DNA from: Fidelibacterota bacterium TCS52
GTDB lineage: Bacteria; Fidelibacterota; Fidelibacteria; Fidelibacterales; Fidelibacteraceae
DNA length: 47,948 nt
Direction: 5' to 3'
Assembly (NCBI GenBank): GCA_001577215.1
Contig: LSCC01000025.1
Location: 1-47,948 of the forward strand
The translations under genes and the position numbers were made by a program. Shown in pieces: positions 17,308 through 25,863 of this stretch. The notes under the pieces were generated by a model, which made no database searches, was not told the origin of the DNA, and saw only the letters and a list, made by a program, of their open reading frames with translations. Within the stretch, counting starts at the first letter, position 1, and each line of letters starts with the position of its first letter.

Positions 17308-18423
17308 ATGTTAAATGTGGTTATTGTTTTTATTATTTCAATTTATGTATTAATTTCAATTCTCATGTTATTTGGATTGAAAAAAAATTCTGCAAAAAAA
17401 AATAATAAATTAAAAAGTTTCTCTATTGTTGTTTCAGTGAAAAATGAAACCAATAATATAAAAAATTTATTAGAAAGTTTAACGAAGATTGATTATCCCA
17501 AAAAATTATTGGAAATAATAATTGTTGATAATGGATCTAATGATAATACAGTGGAAATTGCATCCAAATTTTGTGAAAAATATGATCATTTTAAATTTAT
17601 TACCGCAAAAGATAAAAATAACAATGAGCTTAAGGGAAAACGTTATGGTTTGCAACAAGGTATACTAAAAAGTTCAGGAGAAATAATTCTTGTTACTGAT
17701 GGGGATTGTAAAGTTTCACCATCTTGGGTAAAATCCTATAATTCAAAATTTTGCAAAAAAGTTGGTTTGATTGCCGGTAGTATTTCTTTGATAGAGAAAA
17801 ATCAAAAAGCTTCGCTATTTGTAAAAGTACAAACTTTGGATTGGTTATTTTTACAGTCAATAGCTGCGGGTACTACGGGAATAAATTTGCCTGTTTCAAT
17901 GTTTGGTGGGAATTTTGCAATAAAAAGGGAAACTTATAATGATATTGGCGGATTTGAAAGATTAGGTATTAATATTACCATAGATATGAAATTAATTCAA
18001 AAAGTATCTAAATATAAAAAATGGAAAATTTTGTTTTCTACTGATAATGACCTTCTTGTCCATACTTTACCAGCTGAAAATTTTAGTAAGTTTATTGAAC
18101 AACGAAAACGGTGGGCGATAGGAGGAACCGATGTTTCAATTTGGGGAATATTTTTACAAACAACTGCTGTAATAACTCATTTGTTAATTGTTTTTGGATT
18201 TTTATTACCTATTAATAAGTTATTATTGTTTTGTGGTATTATTAGTATTTTTTCAGTTGATTTTATTTTACTTTTTAGGCAACTTACAAGATTCAAAATG
18301 AAAAGATTGTTGTTATATTTTTTCCATTTTGAATTATTTTATATCTTTTACACCTTTATATTTATACCGATTGTTTTATTCTCAAAAAAGGTAAAATGGA
18401 AAGGCGAAGAGTTTAAAGTTTGA
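17308..18423 (+). CDS. Membrane-bound family 2 glycosyltransferase
   Basis: I prefer ATG 17308 because GGAG (17298-17301) lies six bases upstream; ATG 17296 in frame would add four residues and has no ribosome site. The 371-residue protein has an N-terminal membrane segment, then a GT-A domain: SIVVSVKNETNNI, IIVDNGSNDNT, the DGD motif at 131-133 and QRKRW at 265-269. Two or three membrane helices close the C-terminus. The Q-x-x-R-W motif is typical of processive GT2 synthases and related enzymes. The sugar donor and acceptor are unknown. Paired with the Wzi-like barrel, it probably works on a surface glycan. Confidence 0.85.
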   Translation: MLNVVIVFIISIYVLISILMLFGLKKNSAKKNNKLKSFSIVVSVKNETNNIKNLLESLTKIDYPKKLLEIIIVDNGSNDNTVEIASKFCEKYDHFKFITAKDKNNNELKGKRYGLQQGILKSSGEIILVTDGDCKVSPSWVKSYNSKFCKKVGLIAGSISLIEKNQKASLFVKVQTLDWLFLQSIAAGTTGINLPVSMFGGNFAIKRETYNDIGGFERLGINITIDMKLIQKVSKYKKWKILFSTDNDLLVHTLPAENFSKFIEQRKRWAIGGTDVSIWGIFLQTTAVITHLLIVFGFLLPINKLLLFCGIISIFSVDFILLFRQLTRFKMKRLLLYFFHFELFYIFYTFIFIPIVLFSKKVKWKGEEFKV

Positions 18424-18522
18424 TGAATTAGTAAACTAGGTTTTATAAAAATAGCTCAAAGATTTATAGAAACTGTGAAACAATAGATGATCTTATCTTA
18501 TTCTCTATTAGGTTATAAATAT

Positions 18523-19860
18523 TTATATATTCTTAAGAAATTTTATATAATTATCTAACTCTACACGAGTTCTTTTTTCCGTTACGGCAATTAAAAGTTC
18601 GTGTGTTTTTTCTGAAAAGAAATTGTCTAATGAAATACCTGCAAAAATGTTTTTATCTTTAGCTTTAGCTATTAAATCTTTGGCAGGTATTGGAGTTTTT
18701 ATTACGAATTCTTTAAAAAATGGATTATCAGTTACTTTGGAAAAACCATCTATTTTAATAATATTATCATATAAATAATGTGATTTTTGAAGACATAGAT
18801 TTGCTACATCTTTTAATCCGGAATTTCCCATCAGAGCCAGATAAATTGTAGCAGCAAGAGCATTCAATCCTTCATTTGAACAAATATTGCTTGTAGCTCT
18901 CTCACGACGAATATGTTGTTCTCTAGTTTGTAAAGTCAGAACGAAACCATTTTTCCCATTGCTATCTTTTGTAGCTCCAATAATTCTACCGGGAATTTTT
19001 CTGATATATTTTTTCTTTGTTGAAAATAATCCAAGGTATGGTCCGCCAAAATTTAGATGATTACCCAACATCTGGCCTTCTCCAACAACGATGTCTGCAC
19101 CATAATTCCCGGGTGGTTTTAATAATGCCAATGATATTGCATCAATAACTGCAATTAATAATGTTTTTTTGTCTTGAAGAATATTTGATACTTTTTCCAT
19201 GTTCTCTATGTAACCAAAAAAATTCGGAGATTGCATAATAACTGCTGCGACTTCATTATCCAAATACTTTTCTATTTCATCAATGTCAATAACCATATCT
19301 TTTGTATTTATCTTGATTATTTCCAATTCCAATGGTTTGCAATAAGTTTCCAGAACTTTTAAATAATTTGGGTTTATGGTTTCGGAAACAATAATTTTAT
19401 TTTTACGTGTAATATTTTTTGCCATCATCGCTGCTTCTGCCATTGCCGTTGCCCCATCGTACATTGAAGCATTTGTAACATCCATTTGAGTTAATTCGCA
19501 TATCATAGATTGAAATTCATACATTGCTTGTAAAGTCCCTTGACTGACTTCAGCTTGATATGGTGTATATGCAGTTGCAAATTCGGATCTGGAAATTAAA
19601 AAATCGACTACTTTTGGAATAAAATGATCATAAGCACCTCCACCAAGAAAATTACTTATTTTATTTGTAGAATAGTTTTTTGAAGCAATCTGTGAAATTT
19701 CTTTTTCAATTTCAAGTTCACTCAGTGGTTCTGGCAATGATAATTTTTGATCTGATTTTAATACTTTTGGAATTGATTTTAATAGATCTTCAAATTTATC
19801 AACATCGATTTTCTTAAGCATTTCATTAGTATCATTCTTTGTATTTGGAATGTAACTCAT
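18523..19860 (-). CDS. gcvPA: Glycine dehydrogenase (decarboxylating), subunit 1
   Basis: At 445 residues this is the N-terminal half of the split P-protein. It shows family sequence such as FLGGGAYDHFIP, YTPYQAEVSQGTLQAMYEFQ, MDVTNASMYDGATA, GADIVVGEGQ and LQTREQHIRRERATSNIC. With subunit 2 it decarboxylates glycine and passes an aminomethyl group to the GcvH lipoyl arm. The pyridoxal-binding Lys is in subunit 2, which is not in this window. The start follows GGAG (19868-19871). It lies 32 bases after gcvH on the same strand; downstream is a convergent gene, so gcvPB must be elsewhere. Confidence 0.95.
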   Translation of the reverse strand: MSYIPNTKNDTNEMLKKIDVDKFEDLLKSIPKVLKSDQKLSLPEPLSELEIEKEISQIASKNYSTNKISNFLGGGAYDHFIPKVVDFLISRSEFATAYTPYQAEVSQGTLQAMYEFQSMICELTQMDVTNASMYDGATAMAEAAMMAKNITRKNKIIVSETINPNYLKVLETYCKPLELEIIKINTKDMVIDIDEIEKYLDNEVAAVIMQSPNFFGYIENMEKVSNILQDKKTLLIAVIDAISLALLKPPGNYGADIVVGEGQMLGNHLNFGGPYLGLFSTKKKYIRKIPGRIIGATKDSNGKNGFVLTLQTREQHIRRERATSNICSNEGLNALAATIYLALMGNSGLKDVANLCLQKSHYLYDNIIKIDGFSKVTDNPFFKEFVIKTPIPAKDLIAKAKDKNIFAGISLDNFFSEKTHELLIAVTEKRTRVELDNYIKFLKNI

Positions 19861-19892
19861 TAATAAGCTCCGTAATTAGTTTTTATTAAAAA

Positions 19893-20273
19893 TTATTTAC
19901 CAACAAATTCTTTATATGATTTGCTGTCCATTAGATTTTCTAATTCACTTTTATCTGAAAATTCAATTTTCAATATCCATCCCTTTCCGTAAGGTTCTGT
20001 GTTGATTGTTTCAGGTTCATCATTTAATGATTCATTTATTTCAACAACTTTTCCAGAAATTGGCAATAGCATATCTGATACAGTTTTAACGGCTTCAATT
20101 GTTCCGAATGGATCGTTTTTTTCAATTTCGTCATCAACTTCCGGTAATTCAATAAACACAACATCACCTAATTCACTTTGTGCAAATTCTGATATTCCTA
20201 TAGTAGCAATATTACCGTCGATTTTCACCCATTCGTGATCTTCTGAATATTTTAGATTCTCTGGGAAATTCAT
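19893..20273 (-). CDS. gcvH: Glycine cleavage system H protein
   Basis: The 126-residue protein starts at ATG 20273, with AAGGAG at 20280-20285 six bases upstream; a longer frame to 20327 adds residues not found in the family. The lipoylation motif is intact: GTIEAVKTVSD with Lys63 as the attachment site, after YSEDHEWVK and IGISEFAQSELGDVVFIELP. It shuttles the aminomethyl intermediate between P and T proteins. gcvPA follows in the same operon. I see no glycine riboswitch in the 201-base upstream gap, which also carries an AATGGAAAACGG string at about 20349-20359. Confidence 0.96.
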   Translation of the reverse strand: MNFPENLKYSEDHEWVKIDGNIATIGISEFAQSELGDVVFIELPEVDDEIEKNDPFGTIEAVKTVSDMLLPISGKVVEINESLNDEPETINTEPYGKGWILKIEFSDKSELENLMDSKSYKEFVGK

Positions 20274-20474
20274 AGAAAACTCCTTTATTTTTTTATTATA
20301 ATTTAGTAGAAAATTATTAAAAAACAAAATGATTTGTTAAGAAAAAAAATGGAAAACGGAAAATTAAAATTAAAATAGTTCATTGCAAAAAATATAGACA
20401 ATTTAGTTAGTTTTTGTTGGTTGTTAATAATAATAATTTTCTTTATATTATAGCAAATAAGGGAGGAAACCAAA

Positions 20475-21185
20475 ATGCAAGAAGAAGTAAAAACCGATGT
20501 TTCATTTTTCTATCGTTTCGTGAATGTTTTTTTGAAACCATCAACATCTTTTCAATCAATTAAAGAAAAGATGACTTGGAAACAAACGATAATTCCAATA
20601 ATTATTCTTATTTTAGTTAGTGTAGTAACTTACAACTTATTGTTACCTGTTACTATTCCCGAAGCTGAAAAACGAATAAATAAAGTTGAAAGATTGGATG
20701 AAGAACAAAAAACGAAACAGATAGAAAAAACTACAAATAGAATGAATGGTCCAATTCCATATATTGGAATAATTGTTTCTCAACCGATAATTATTTTAAT
20801 AATTGGTGCAGTATTTTTATTTATGGGAAATATTATTGGTGGCGGGAAGACGGAGTTTTTGAAAATGGTTGGGGTAGCATTATACATTCAAATGCTCGAT
20901 ATCGCAGCGAGTATTGTTATGATTCCACTTATGTTATCTCAAAAAACCGTAGATGTTCAAACTAGTTTAGCCTTATTATTTCCTGAAGTAGATAAATCAA
21001 ATGTTCTATATAATATTGCGACTCAATTTGATATTTTTAAAATTTGGAAAATCATTTTATGGATAATTGCTTTTGAAATTATTTATAAATACTCTGCTAA
21101 AAAATCTTCATATCTTGTCATTCCGATTTGGGTTATTGTAGCTGCTATCAGTGTCTTTTTTGCAAGTATGAATTTTGGTGGATGA
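20475..21185 (+). CDS. Yip1-domain membrane protein
   Basis: A 236-residue integral membrane protein, preceded by GGGAGG (20461-20466). The opening, FFYRFVNVFLKPSTSFQSIKEK, is typical of bacterial Yip1-domain proteins. Five hydrophobic segments follow, including IIPIIILILVSVVTYNLLL, PIIILIIGAVFLFMGNII and VIPIWVIVAAISVFFASM, with a charged lysine/glutamate loop after the first. Function in bacteria is not known. It lies 145 bases upstream of the efflux operon and is probably transcribed separately. Confidence 0.78.
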   Translation: MQEEVKTDVSFFYRFVNVFLKPSTSFQSIKEKMTWKQTIIPIIILILVSVVTYNLLLPVTIPEAEKRINKVERLDEEQKTKQIEKTTNRMNGPIPYIGIIVSQPIIILIIGAVFLFMGNIIGGGKTEFLKMVGVALYIQMLDIAASIVMIPLMLSQKTVDVQTSLALLFPEVDKSNVLYNIATQFDIFKIWKIILWIIAFEIIYKYSAKKSSYLVIPIWVIVAAISVFFASMNFGG

Positions 21186-21236
21186 ATTTTATTAAAGAAT
21201 AAAAAAATAATAATTTTACCATTTTTTTTATTTTTT

Positions 21237-21268
21237 TTGACAACTTTTATTTAAATTATGTGTCTAAT
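21237..21268 (+). promoter_or_regulatory. Candidate promoter region for the efflux operon
   Basis: A perfect TTGACA (21237-21242) is followed 20 bases later by TCTAAT (21263-21268). The spacing is long for sigma-70. The string TGTGTCTAATAA (21259-21270) also occurs, with a similar TTG-type hexamer 20 bases before it, upstream of the minus-strand lipoprotein gene at 44213. A partial second copy, TTATGTCTATTAAAAA, follows at about 21275. Confidence 0.35.
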
Positions 21269-21330
21269 AAAAATGTTATGTCTATTAAAAAAAGATTCAA
21301 TAAAAATTATAAAAAAAGTGGAGTGATTTA

Positions 21331-22563
21331 ATGAAAATGAAAAGATCTATATTAATAATTTTAATTTGTAATTTTGCTTTTTTATTTGCTCAAAATGACG
21401 GAGTTTTATCTCTTAATGATTGTATTGATTTGGCGATAAAAAATAATCCAACATTAGAAAAGAGTGAATTAACTGTTGATCAAATGCATGTCAACACGAA
21501 AAAGGCATACTCGTATCTTTATCCAAGTGTGAGTTTGTCTGCGAGTAGTTCTGCTTCTGAAAGCGGTGATTGGGAAGCAGGTTGGAGTGCGGGAGGATCT
21601 GTGAGTCAGAATATTTATCAACCGGGAATGTATTCCGGAATTAAGCAAACAAAAATAAATGAAAAGATGTCACAAATAAATAATAGCGATGTTATTTCTC
21701 AAATTCGTGAAAGCATATCTAGTTATTTTTATCAAATATTGGCATCACAAAGTTTGATAAATGTATATGAAAAAAACATACTATTTTCTGAAGAGAATTT
21801 AAAAACTATAAGAAATATGTATGAATTGGGTTCAAGAACAGAATCTGATGTATTGAAAGCCGAAGTGCAAAAGAGCACATTTGAATCACAATTACTTCAA
21901 GAAACACAGAATAGATTGAGTTTGAAAAGATCATTGAATTTACTTATGGGTAGAAATGCAGATGTAAATTTATTATTAAAAGAATCAGTTGTTAGCGAGT
22001 CAAGAATTCCAAGTATTAAAAAAGCAAAGGAACTTTTATTAAAAAATAATTCTGATCTAATATTATTACAAAAAGAAAAGAAAATTCAACAACTATCTTT
22101 GAAAATATCTCGCGAAGCATATTTGCCTTCTTTGTCTGCATCTTATTCATATTCTAAAAGCGAAAGTAATGGAATTGAATCAACAAATAATGCAATTGCT
22201 CTAAATGCAGGTGTAACGATATTTAATGGATTTAATAAAAAACATTCCGTCGAATATGAAAAGATCGGTTTAAAATCTGTTGAAGTAGAAATCAGGGAAA
22301 AGAAACAAGAGCTGGAACAAATCTTAATGCAATATTATACATCTTATGAGACATATATAAAATTAATACAAATAAAAAAGATAGAATTGAAGTCGGCCAA
22401 AAGAGATTTGGAATTAGTAACTCAACAATATCAAATTGGTTCGAGCACAATTTTGGAGCAGATGAATGCACAATTATCGGTATTGAATGCAGAAAGTGCA
22501 TTAGTAAAGGCAAAATATTCAAAAAAGATTGTAGAAGTACAAATAGAAGAATTAATAAGTTAA
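21331..22563 (+). CDS. TolC-family outer-membrane efflux protein
   Basis: The 410-residue protein starts behind GTGGAGTG and carries a signal peptide (ILIILICNFAFLFAQ). The mature part has the TolC duplicated pattern: LSLNDCIDLAIKNNPTLEKSEL near the start, a central NLLMGRN and LEQILMQYYTSYETYIK near the end, with long amphipathic helices between. It forms the outer-membrane channel. It is the first gene of a four-part export operon with a fusion protein, an ATPase and two permeases. Confidence 0.9.
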   Translation: MKMKRSILIILICNFAFLFAQNDGVLSLNDCIDLAIKNNPTLEKSELTVDQMHVNTKKAYSYLYPSVSLSASSSASESGDWEAGWSAGGSVSQNIYQPGMYSGIKQTKINEKMSQINNSDVISQIRESISSYFYQILASQSLINVYEKNILFSEENLKTIRNMYELGSRTESDVLKAEVQKSTFESQLLQETQNRLSLKRSLNLLMGRNADVNLLLKESVVSESRIPSIKKAKELLLKNNSDLILLQKEKKIQQLSLKISREAYLPSLSASYSYSKSESNGIESTNNAIALNAGVTIFNGFNKKHSVEYEKIGLKSVEVEIREKKQELEQILMQYYTSYETYIKLIQIKKIELKSAKRDLELVTQQYQIGSSTILEQMNAQLSVLNAESALVKAKYSKKIVEVQIEELIS

Positions 22564-22583
22564 ATTTAATATAAGGACTATTT

Positions 22584-23855
22584 ATGAAAAAATGGATTAT
22601 TATTGGTGTTGTAATCTTAGTAGTTGGGGCGATTGTCGTTTTAAACATTTTGCAAAAGAAAGAAAAAGCTATTCAAGTGCAGACAACAAAAGTAAAATTA
22701 GCAACAATTGAATCAAAAGTATCAGCAAGTGGAACAATATTACCTGTAACACAAGTGGATATTAGTGCAAATGTTGCGGGTGAGATCATTAAAATGAATG
22801 TTAAAGAAGGAGAATTTGTAAATAAAGGACAGGTTTTAGCTCAGTTAGATAAGGTGAGATATGAAGCTGAATTAGATAGAGCAAAGTCAGTTTATAATTC
22901 TAGAAAATCTTCTCTTAAGCTTACAAAAAAGGAATTGAAACGAAATCGCGCACTTTATAAGGCCAAAAATATTAGTGAATCGCAGTTGGATCAAGTAGTC
23001 GCGAATTATGAAATAGAAACAAATAATTTGGAACAGGCAAAGGCTTCTTTAGATCAAGCAGAGGATAATTTAAATAAAACAACAATTTTCGCACCAATTT
23101 CAGGGACAGTAATTGATCTTCGCAAAGAGCAAGGAGAAATTGCAATGGGATCAACTTTTCAAGCAGATATTATTATGTCTGTTGGTGATTTAACTCAGAT
23201 GGAAGTGGAAGTGGAAGTAAATGAAAACGATGTTGTCGATGTGAGTATTAGTGATTCTGTAGATATTGAAATTGATGCAATTCCTGACACCTCATTTAAA
23301 GGGATCGTGACAGAAATTGCTCATTCTGCGACCTCATCAGGTGCTGGCACTCAAGAATCAGTTACCAATTATGATGTAGTTGTCAGTATGTTAGAAATTC
23401 CAAAAGAATTGCGACCTGGAATGAGTGCAGCTGTAGAGATATTAACAGAAAAGCATGAAAATGTAATTGGAGTTCCAATTCAAAGCATAACCGTAAGACC
23501 AGAAAATAGAGTAAATATTCAAATGAAAAAAGAATTTAAAGTCGATAATAATAAAAGAGAAATGGGAAAAGATACAGTTGGTGTAAAAGAAAACTCCGGC
23601 TATAAAATGTATAGTAAAGAAAAAATGTTAGAGGTTGCTTTTATTATAGTTGGTGATACTGCAAAAGCGATACCTGTTGAAATAGGGATAGCAAGCGAAG
23701 ATCTTTTTGAAATAAAATCAGGATTGTCCGTTGATGATGAAATTGTAACAGGAAGCCATGAAGCATTAAGTAGAGAATTACAAACAGGGAAATTGGTTGA
23801 AAAAGATTCTAAAGATGGAAAAAACAAACATGGTAACCGAAAAGAAAGAAGGTAA
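22584..23855 (+). CDS. Efflux periplasmic adaptor (MacA-like membrane fusion protein)
   Basis: A 423-residue protein with one N-terminal membrane segment (WIIIGVVILVVGAIVVLNIL). Next comes the lipoyl-like half VDISANVAGEIIKMNVKEGEFVNKGQVLAQLD, a coiled-coil hairpin (residues ~90-155), the second lipoyl half TIFAPISGTVIDLRKEQGE, and the beta-barrel and membrane-proximal domains. The tail is strongly basic. It links the inner-membrane ABC transporter to the TolC-type channel. Spacing of 20 bases from the channel gene and 3 bases to the ATPase gene shows tight operon structure. Confidence 0.9.
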   Translation: MKKWIIIGVVILVVGAIVVLNILQKKEKAIQVQTTKVKLATIESKVSASGTILPVTQVDISANVAGEIIKMNVKEGEFVNKGQVLAQLDKVRYEAELDRAKSVYNSRKSSLKLTKKELKRNRALYKAKNISESQLDQVVANYEIETNNLEQAKASLDQAEDNLNKTTIFAPISGTVIDLRKEQGEIAMGSTFQADIIMSVGDLTQMEVEVEVNENDVVDVSISDSVDIEIDAIPDTSFKGIVTEIAHSATSSGAGTQESVTNYDVVVSMLEIPKELRPGMSAAVEILTEKHENVIGVPIQSITVRPENRVNIQMKKEFKVDNNKREMGKDTVGVKENSGYKMYSKEKMLEVAFIIVGDTAKAIPVEIGIASEDLFEIKSGLSVDDEIVTGSHEALSRELQTGKLVEKDSKDGKNKHGNRKERR

Positions 23856-23858
23856 AAA

Positions 23859-24599
23859 GTGGCATTATTAGAATTAAACAATATTTTTAAGACATATAAA
23901 ATTGGTAGTGTAGAAGTTCATGCTTTGCAGGGCTTAAATACAGTTATTAAGAAAAATGAATATGTGTCAATTATGGGGCCATCAGGATCTGGGAAGTCTA
24001 CTTTAATGAATGTGATTGGTTGCCTTGATACACCAACAGAAGGAAATTATTTACTTGATGGTTTAACTGTGCATTCAAATAATTCCGAAGAAGCAAAATT
24101 AGATGATAATAAATTAGCTGAAATTCGTAATCAGAAAATTGGTTTCGTGTTTCAAACATTTAATTTACTTCCGCGAGCGACTGCATTACACAATGTAGAA
24201 TTACCATTGATTTATGCAGGAATATCTAAAAAAGCGAGAATGGAAAAAGCACATTCTACCCTAATTGAAGTTGGACTTGGTGATCGTATGCATCACAAAC
24301 CAAATGAATTGTCCGGTGGTCAGCGACAGAGAGTGGCAATGGCGAGAGCTTTAGTTAATAATCCGTCAATTATTTTAGCAGATGAACCAACGGGAAATTT
24401 AGATAGTAAAACAAGTGCTGAAATTATGGTTCTTCTCGATAAATTGCATTCTGTTGGAAATACGATCATTCTTGTTACACATGAACATGATATTGCTGAA
24501 CATGCACATAGAATTATTACACTTCTCGATGGTAAAGTTTCTGAAGACAGTAAAACGAAAAATGGTAGTAAAAATAAATTAATTAACAATAATTCATAA
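23859..24599 (+). CDS. ABC transporter ATPase (MacB/LolD type)
   Basis: The 246-residue ATPase starts at GTG 23859, with AAGAAGG just upstream overlapping the stop of the adaptor gene. Motifs: Walker A GPSGSGKST (40-48), Q-loop in GFVFQTFNLLPR, signature LSGGQRQ from 151, Walker B ILADEPTGNLDS with Asp175-Glu176, and the switch His in VTHEHD. NLLPR after the Q-loop and TGNLDS are typical of the MacB/LolD/FtsE group. It powers the two permeases encoded next. The cargo could be a peptide, lipopeptide or drug; sequence alone does not tell. Confidence 0.93.
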   Translation: MALLELNNIFKTYKIGSVEVHALQGLNTVIKKNEYVSIMGPSGSGKSTLMNVIGCLDTPTEGNYLLDGLTVHSNNSEEAKLDDNKLAEIRNQKIGFVFQTFNLLPRATALHNVELPLIYAGISKKARMEKAHSTLIEVGLGDRMHHKPNELSGGQRQRVAMARALVNNPSIILADEPTGNLDSKTSAEIMVLLDKLHSVGNTIILVTHEHDIAEHAHRIITLLDGKVSEDSKTKNGSKNKLINNNS

Positions 24600-24627
24600 A
24601 TATATATTTAAAAAAGGAAAAATATAA

Positions 24628-25845
24628 ATGGGGCAATTGTGGGAAAGTTTTGCCATGGCTTTCAAAGATGTATTTGCAAATAAGACAAGAAGTTTCTTAA
24701 CTATGCTCGGTATTATTATCGGGATTTTATCTGTTTCACTTATGGGAACTGCAATTTCTGGTATTAATAATACTTTTGAAAATAGTATGGAAATGATTGG
24801 AAACGATGTGCTTCATTTACAGAAGTATCCTTGGTTTATGAAAGGTGGTGATTGGTGGGATTTTAGAAATCGACCTGACATGAAAGTGGAATATGCGGAA
24901 AAAATATTACAGCGATCTAAAAAAATATCTTTTGCTAGCACTGAAATGCAAAATATGGGAAATATAAGATATGGTGATAATTCTATTCAAGGAGTATTTA
25001 TAGATGCTGCAAGCTGGCAATTGCAATTTGTGAATTCTCTTGATCTCTTAGCTGGTAGATTTTACACGAAAGCCGAAGATAGAAATGCTTCAAAAGTAGT
25101 TGTGATCGGTTATGGAATTAAAGACAATTTATTTCCAAATCAAAATCCAATTGGTGAAGAAGTAAGAATTAGAGGAATGAAATATAAGGTAATTGGAACT
25201 TTGAAAGAACAGGGAAAATTTTTAGGATTATTCAGTTTTGATAATATGGCTATAATTCCTTTGAGATCAGCATATTCAATTTTTGGTCGTAGAAGGCACA
25301 TGTCAATAACTTTAAAAGTTCGTGAGGGATTTGAAGTTGGTGAAGCCAAAGAAGAGGTAAGAATGATAATGCGCTCAATAAGAGGACTGAAACCTGCTGA
25401 AAAAGACAATTTTGCAATTAATCAACAGGAAGCATTCCGTCAGCAGTTTTCAGCAATAAAAATGGGAATATCTGGTGCCGGTTTTGGAATAACTGCTTTA
25501 GCTTTATTAGTTGGTGGAATTGGAATAATGAATATTATGTTCGTAAGTGTAAGGGAAAGAACGAAAGAGATTGGAATCAGGAAAGCACTTGGAGCTAAAC
25601 AAAATATTATTCTTTTTCAATTTTTAAGCGAAGCGGTAATTATCGCAGTAATTGGAGGATTAATTGGTTTAAGTATTACTATAAGTTTGGTAGGATTGTT
25701 AAATAAATTCTTTGTCGCTTCTCTATCAATTAAATTAATAATTATTTCATTATCTGTTTCTATAATTACAGGAATATTGTCCGGAATTGTTCCTGCAAGA
25801 AAAGCAGCAAAACTAGATCCTATAGATGCGATAAGATATGAATAG
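24628..25845 (+). CDS. ABC transporter permease 1 (MacB/FtsX family)
   Basis: This 405-residue permease has the MacB layout: one membrane helix near residue 30 (FLTMLGIIIGILSVSLMG), a periplasmic domain of ~220 residues, then three helices at the C-terminus. Hallmarks are NKTRSFLTMLG before the first helix, VSVRERTKEIGIRKALGAK between later helices and PARKAAKLDPIDAIRYE at the end. It lies 28 bases after the ATPase gene. It probably forms a heterodimer with the next, paralogous permease. Confidence 0.92.
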   Translation: MGQLWESFAMAFKDVFANKTRSFLTMLGIIIGILSVSLMGTAISGINNTFENSMEMIGNDVLHLQKYPWFMKGGDWWDFRNRPDMKVEYAEKILQRSKKISFASTEMQNMGNIRYGDNSIQGVFIDAASWQLQFVNSLDLLAGRFYTKAEDRNASKVVVIGYGIKDNLFPNQNPIGEEVRIRGMKYKVIGTLKEQGKFLGLFSFDNMAIIPLRSAYSIFGRRRHMSITLKVREGFEVGEAKEEVRMIMRSIRGLKPAEKDNFAINQQEAFRQQFSAIKMGISGAGFGITALALLVGGIGIMNIMFVSVRERTKEIGIRKALGAKQNIILFQFLSEAVIIAVIGGLIGLSITISLVGLLNKFFVASLSIKLIIISLSVSIITGILSGIVPARKAAKLDPIDAIRYE

Positions 25846-25863
25846 AGATAATTAAGGAAAAAT

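Noticed and set aside
20274..20474. Glycine riboswitch ahead of gcvH
   Set aside because: The gap is short and AT-rich, with no conserved aptamer core or paired helices that I could trace.
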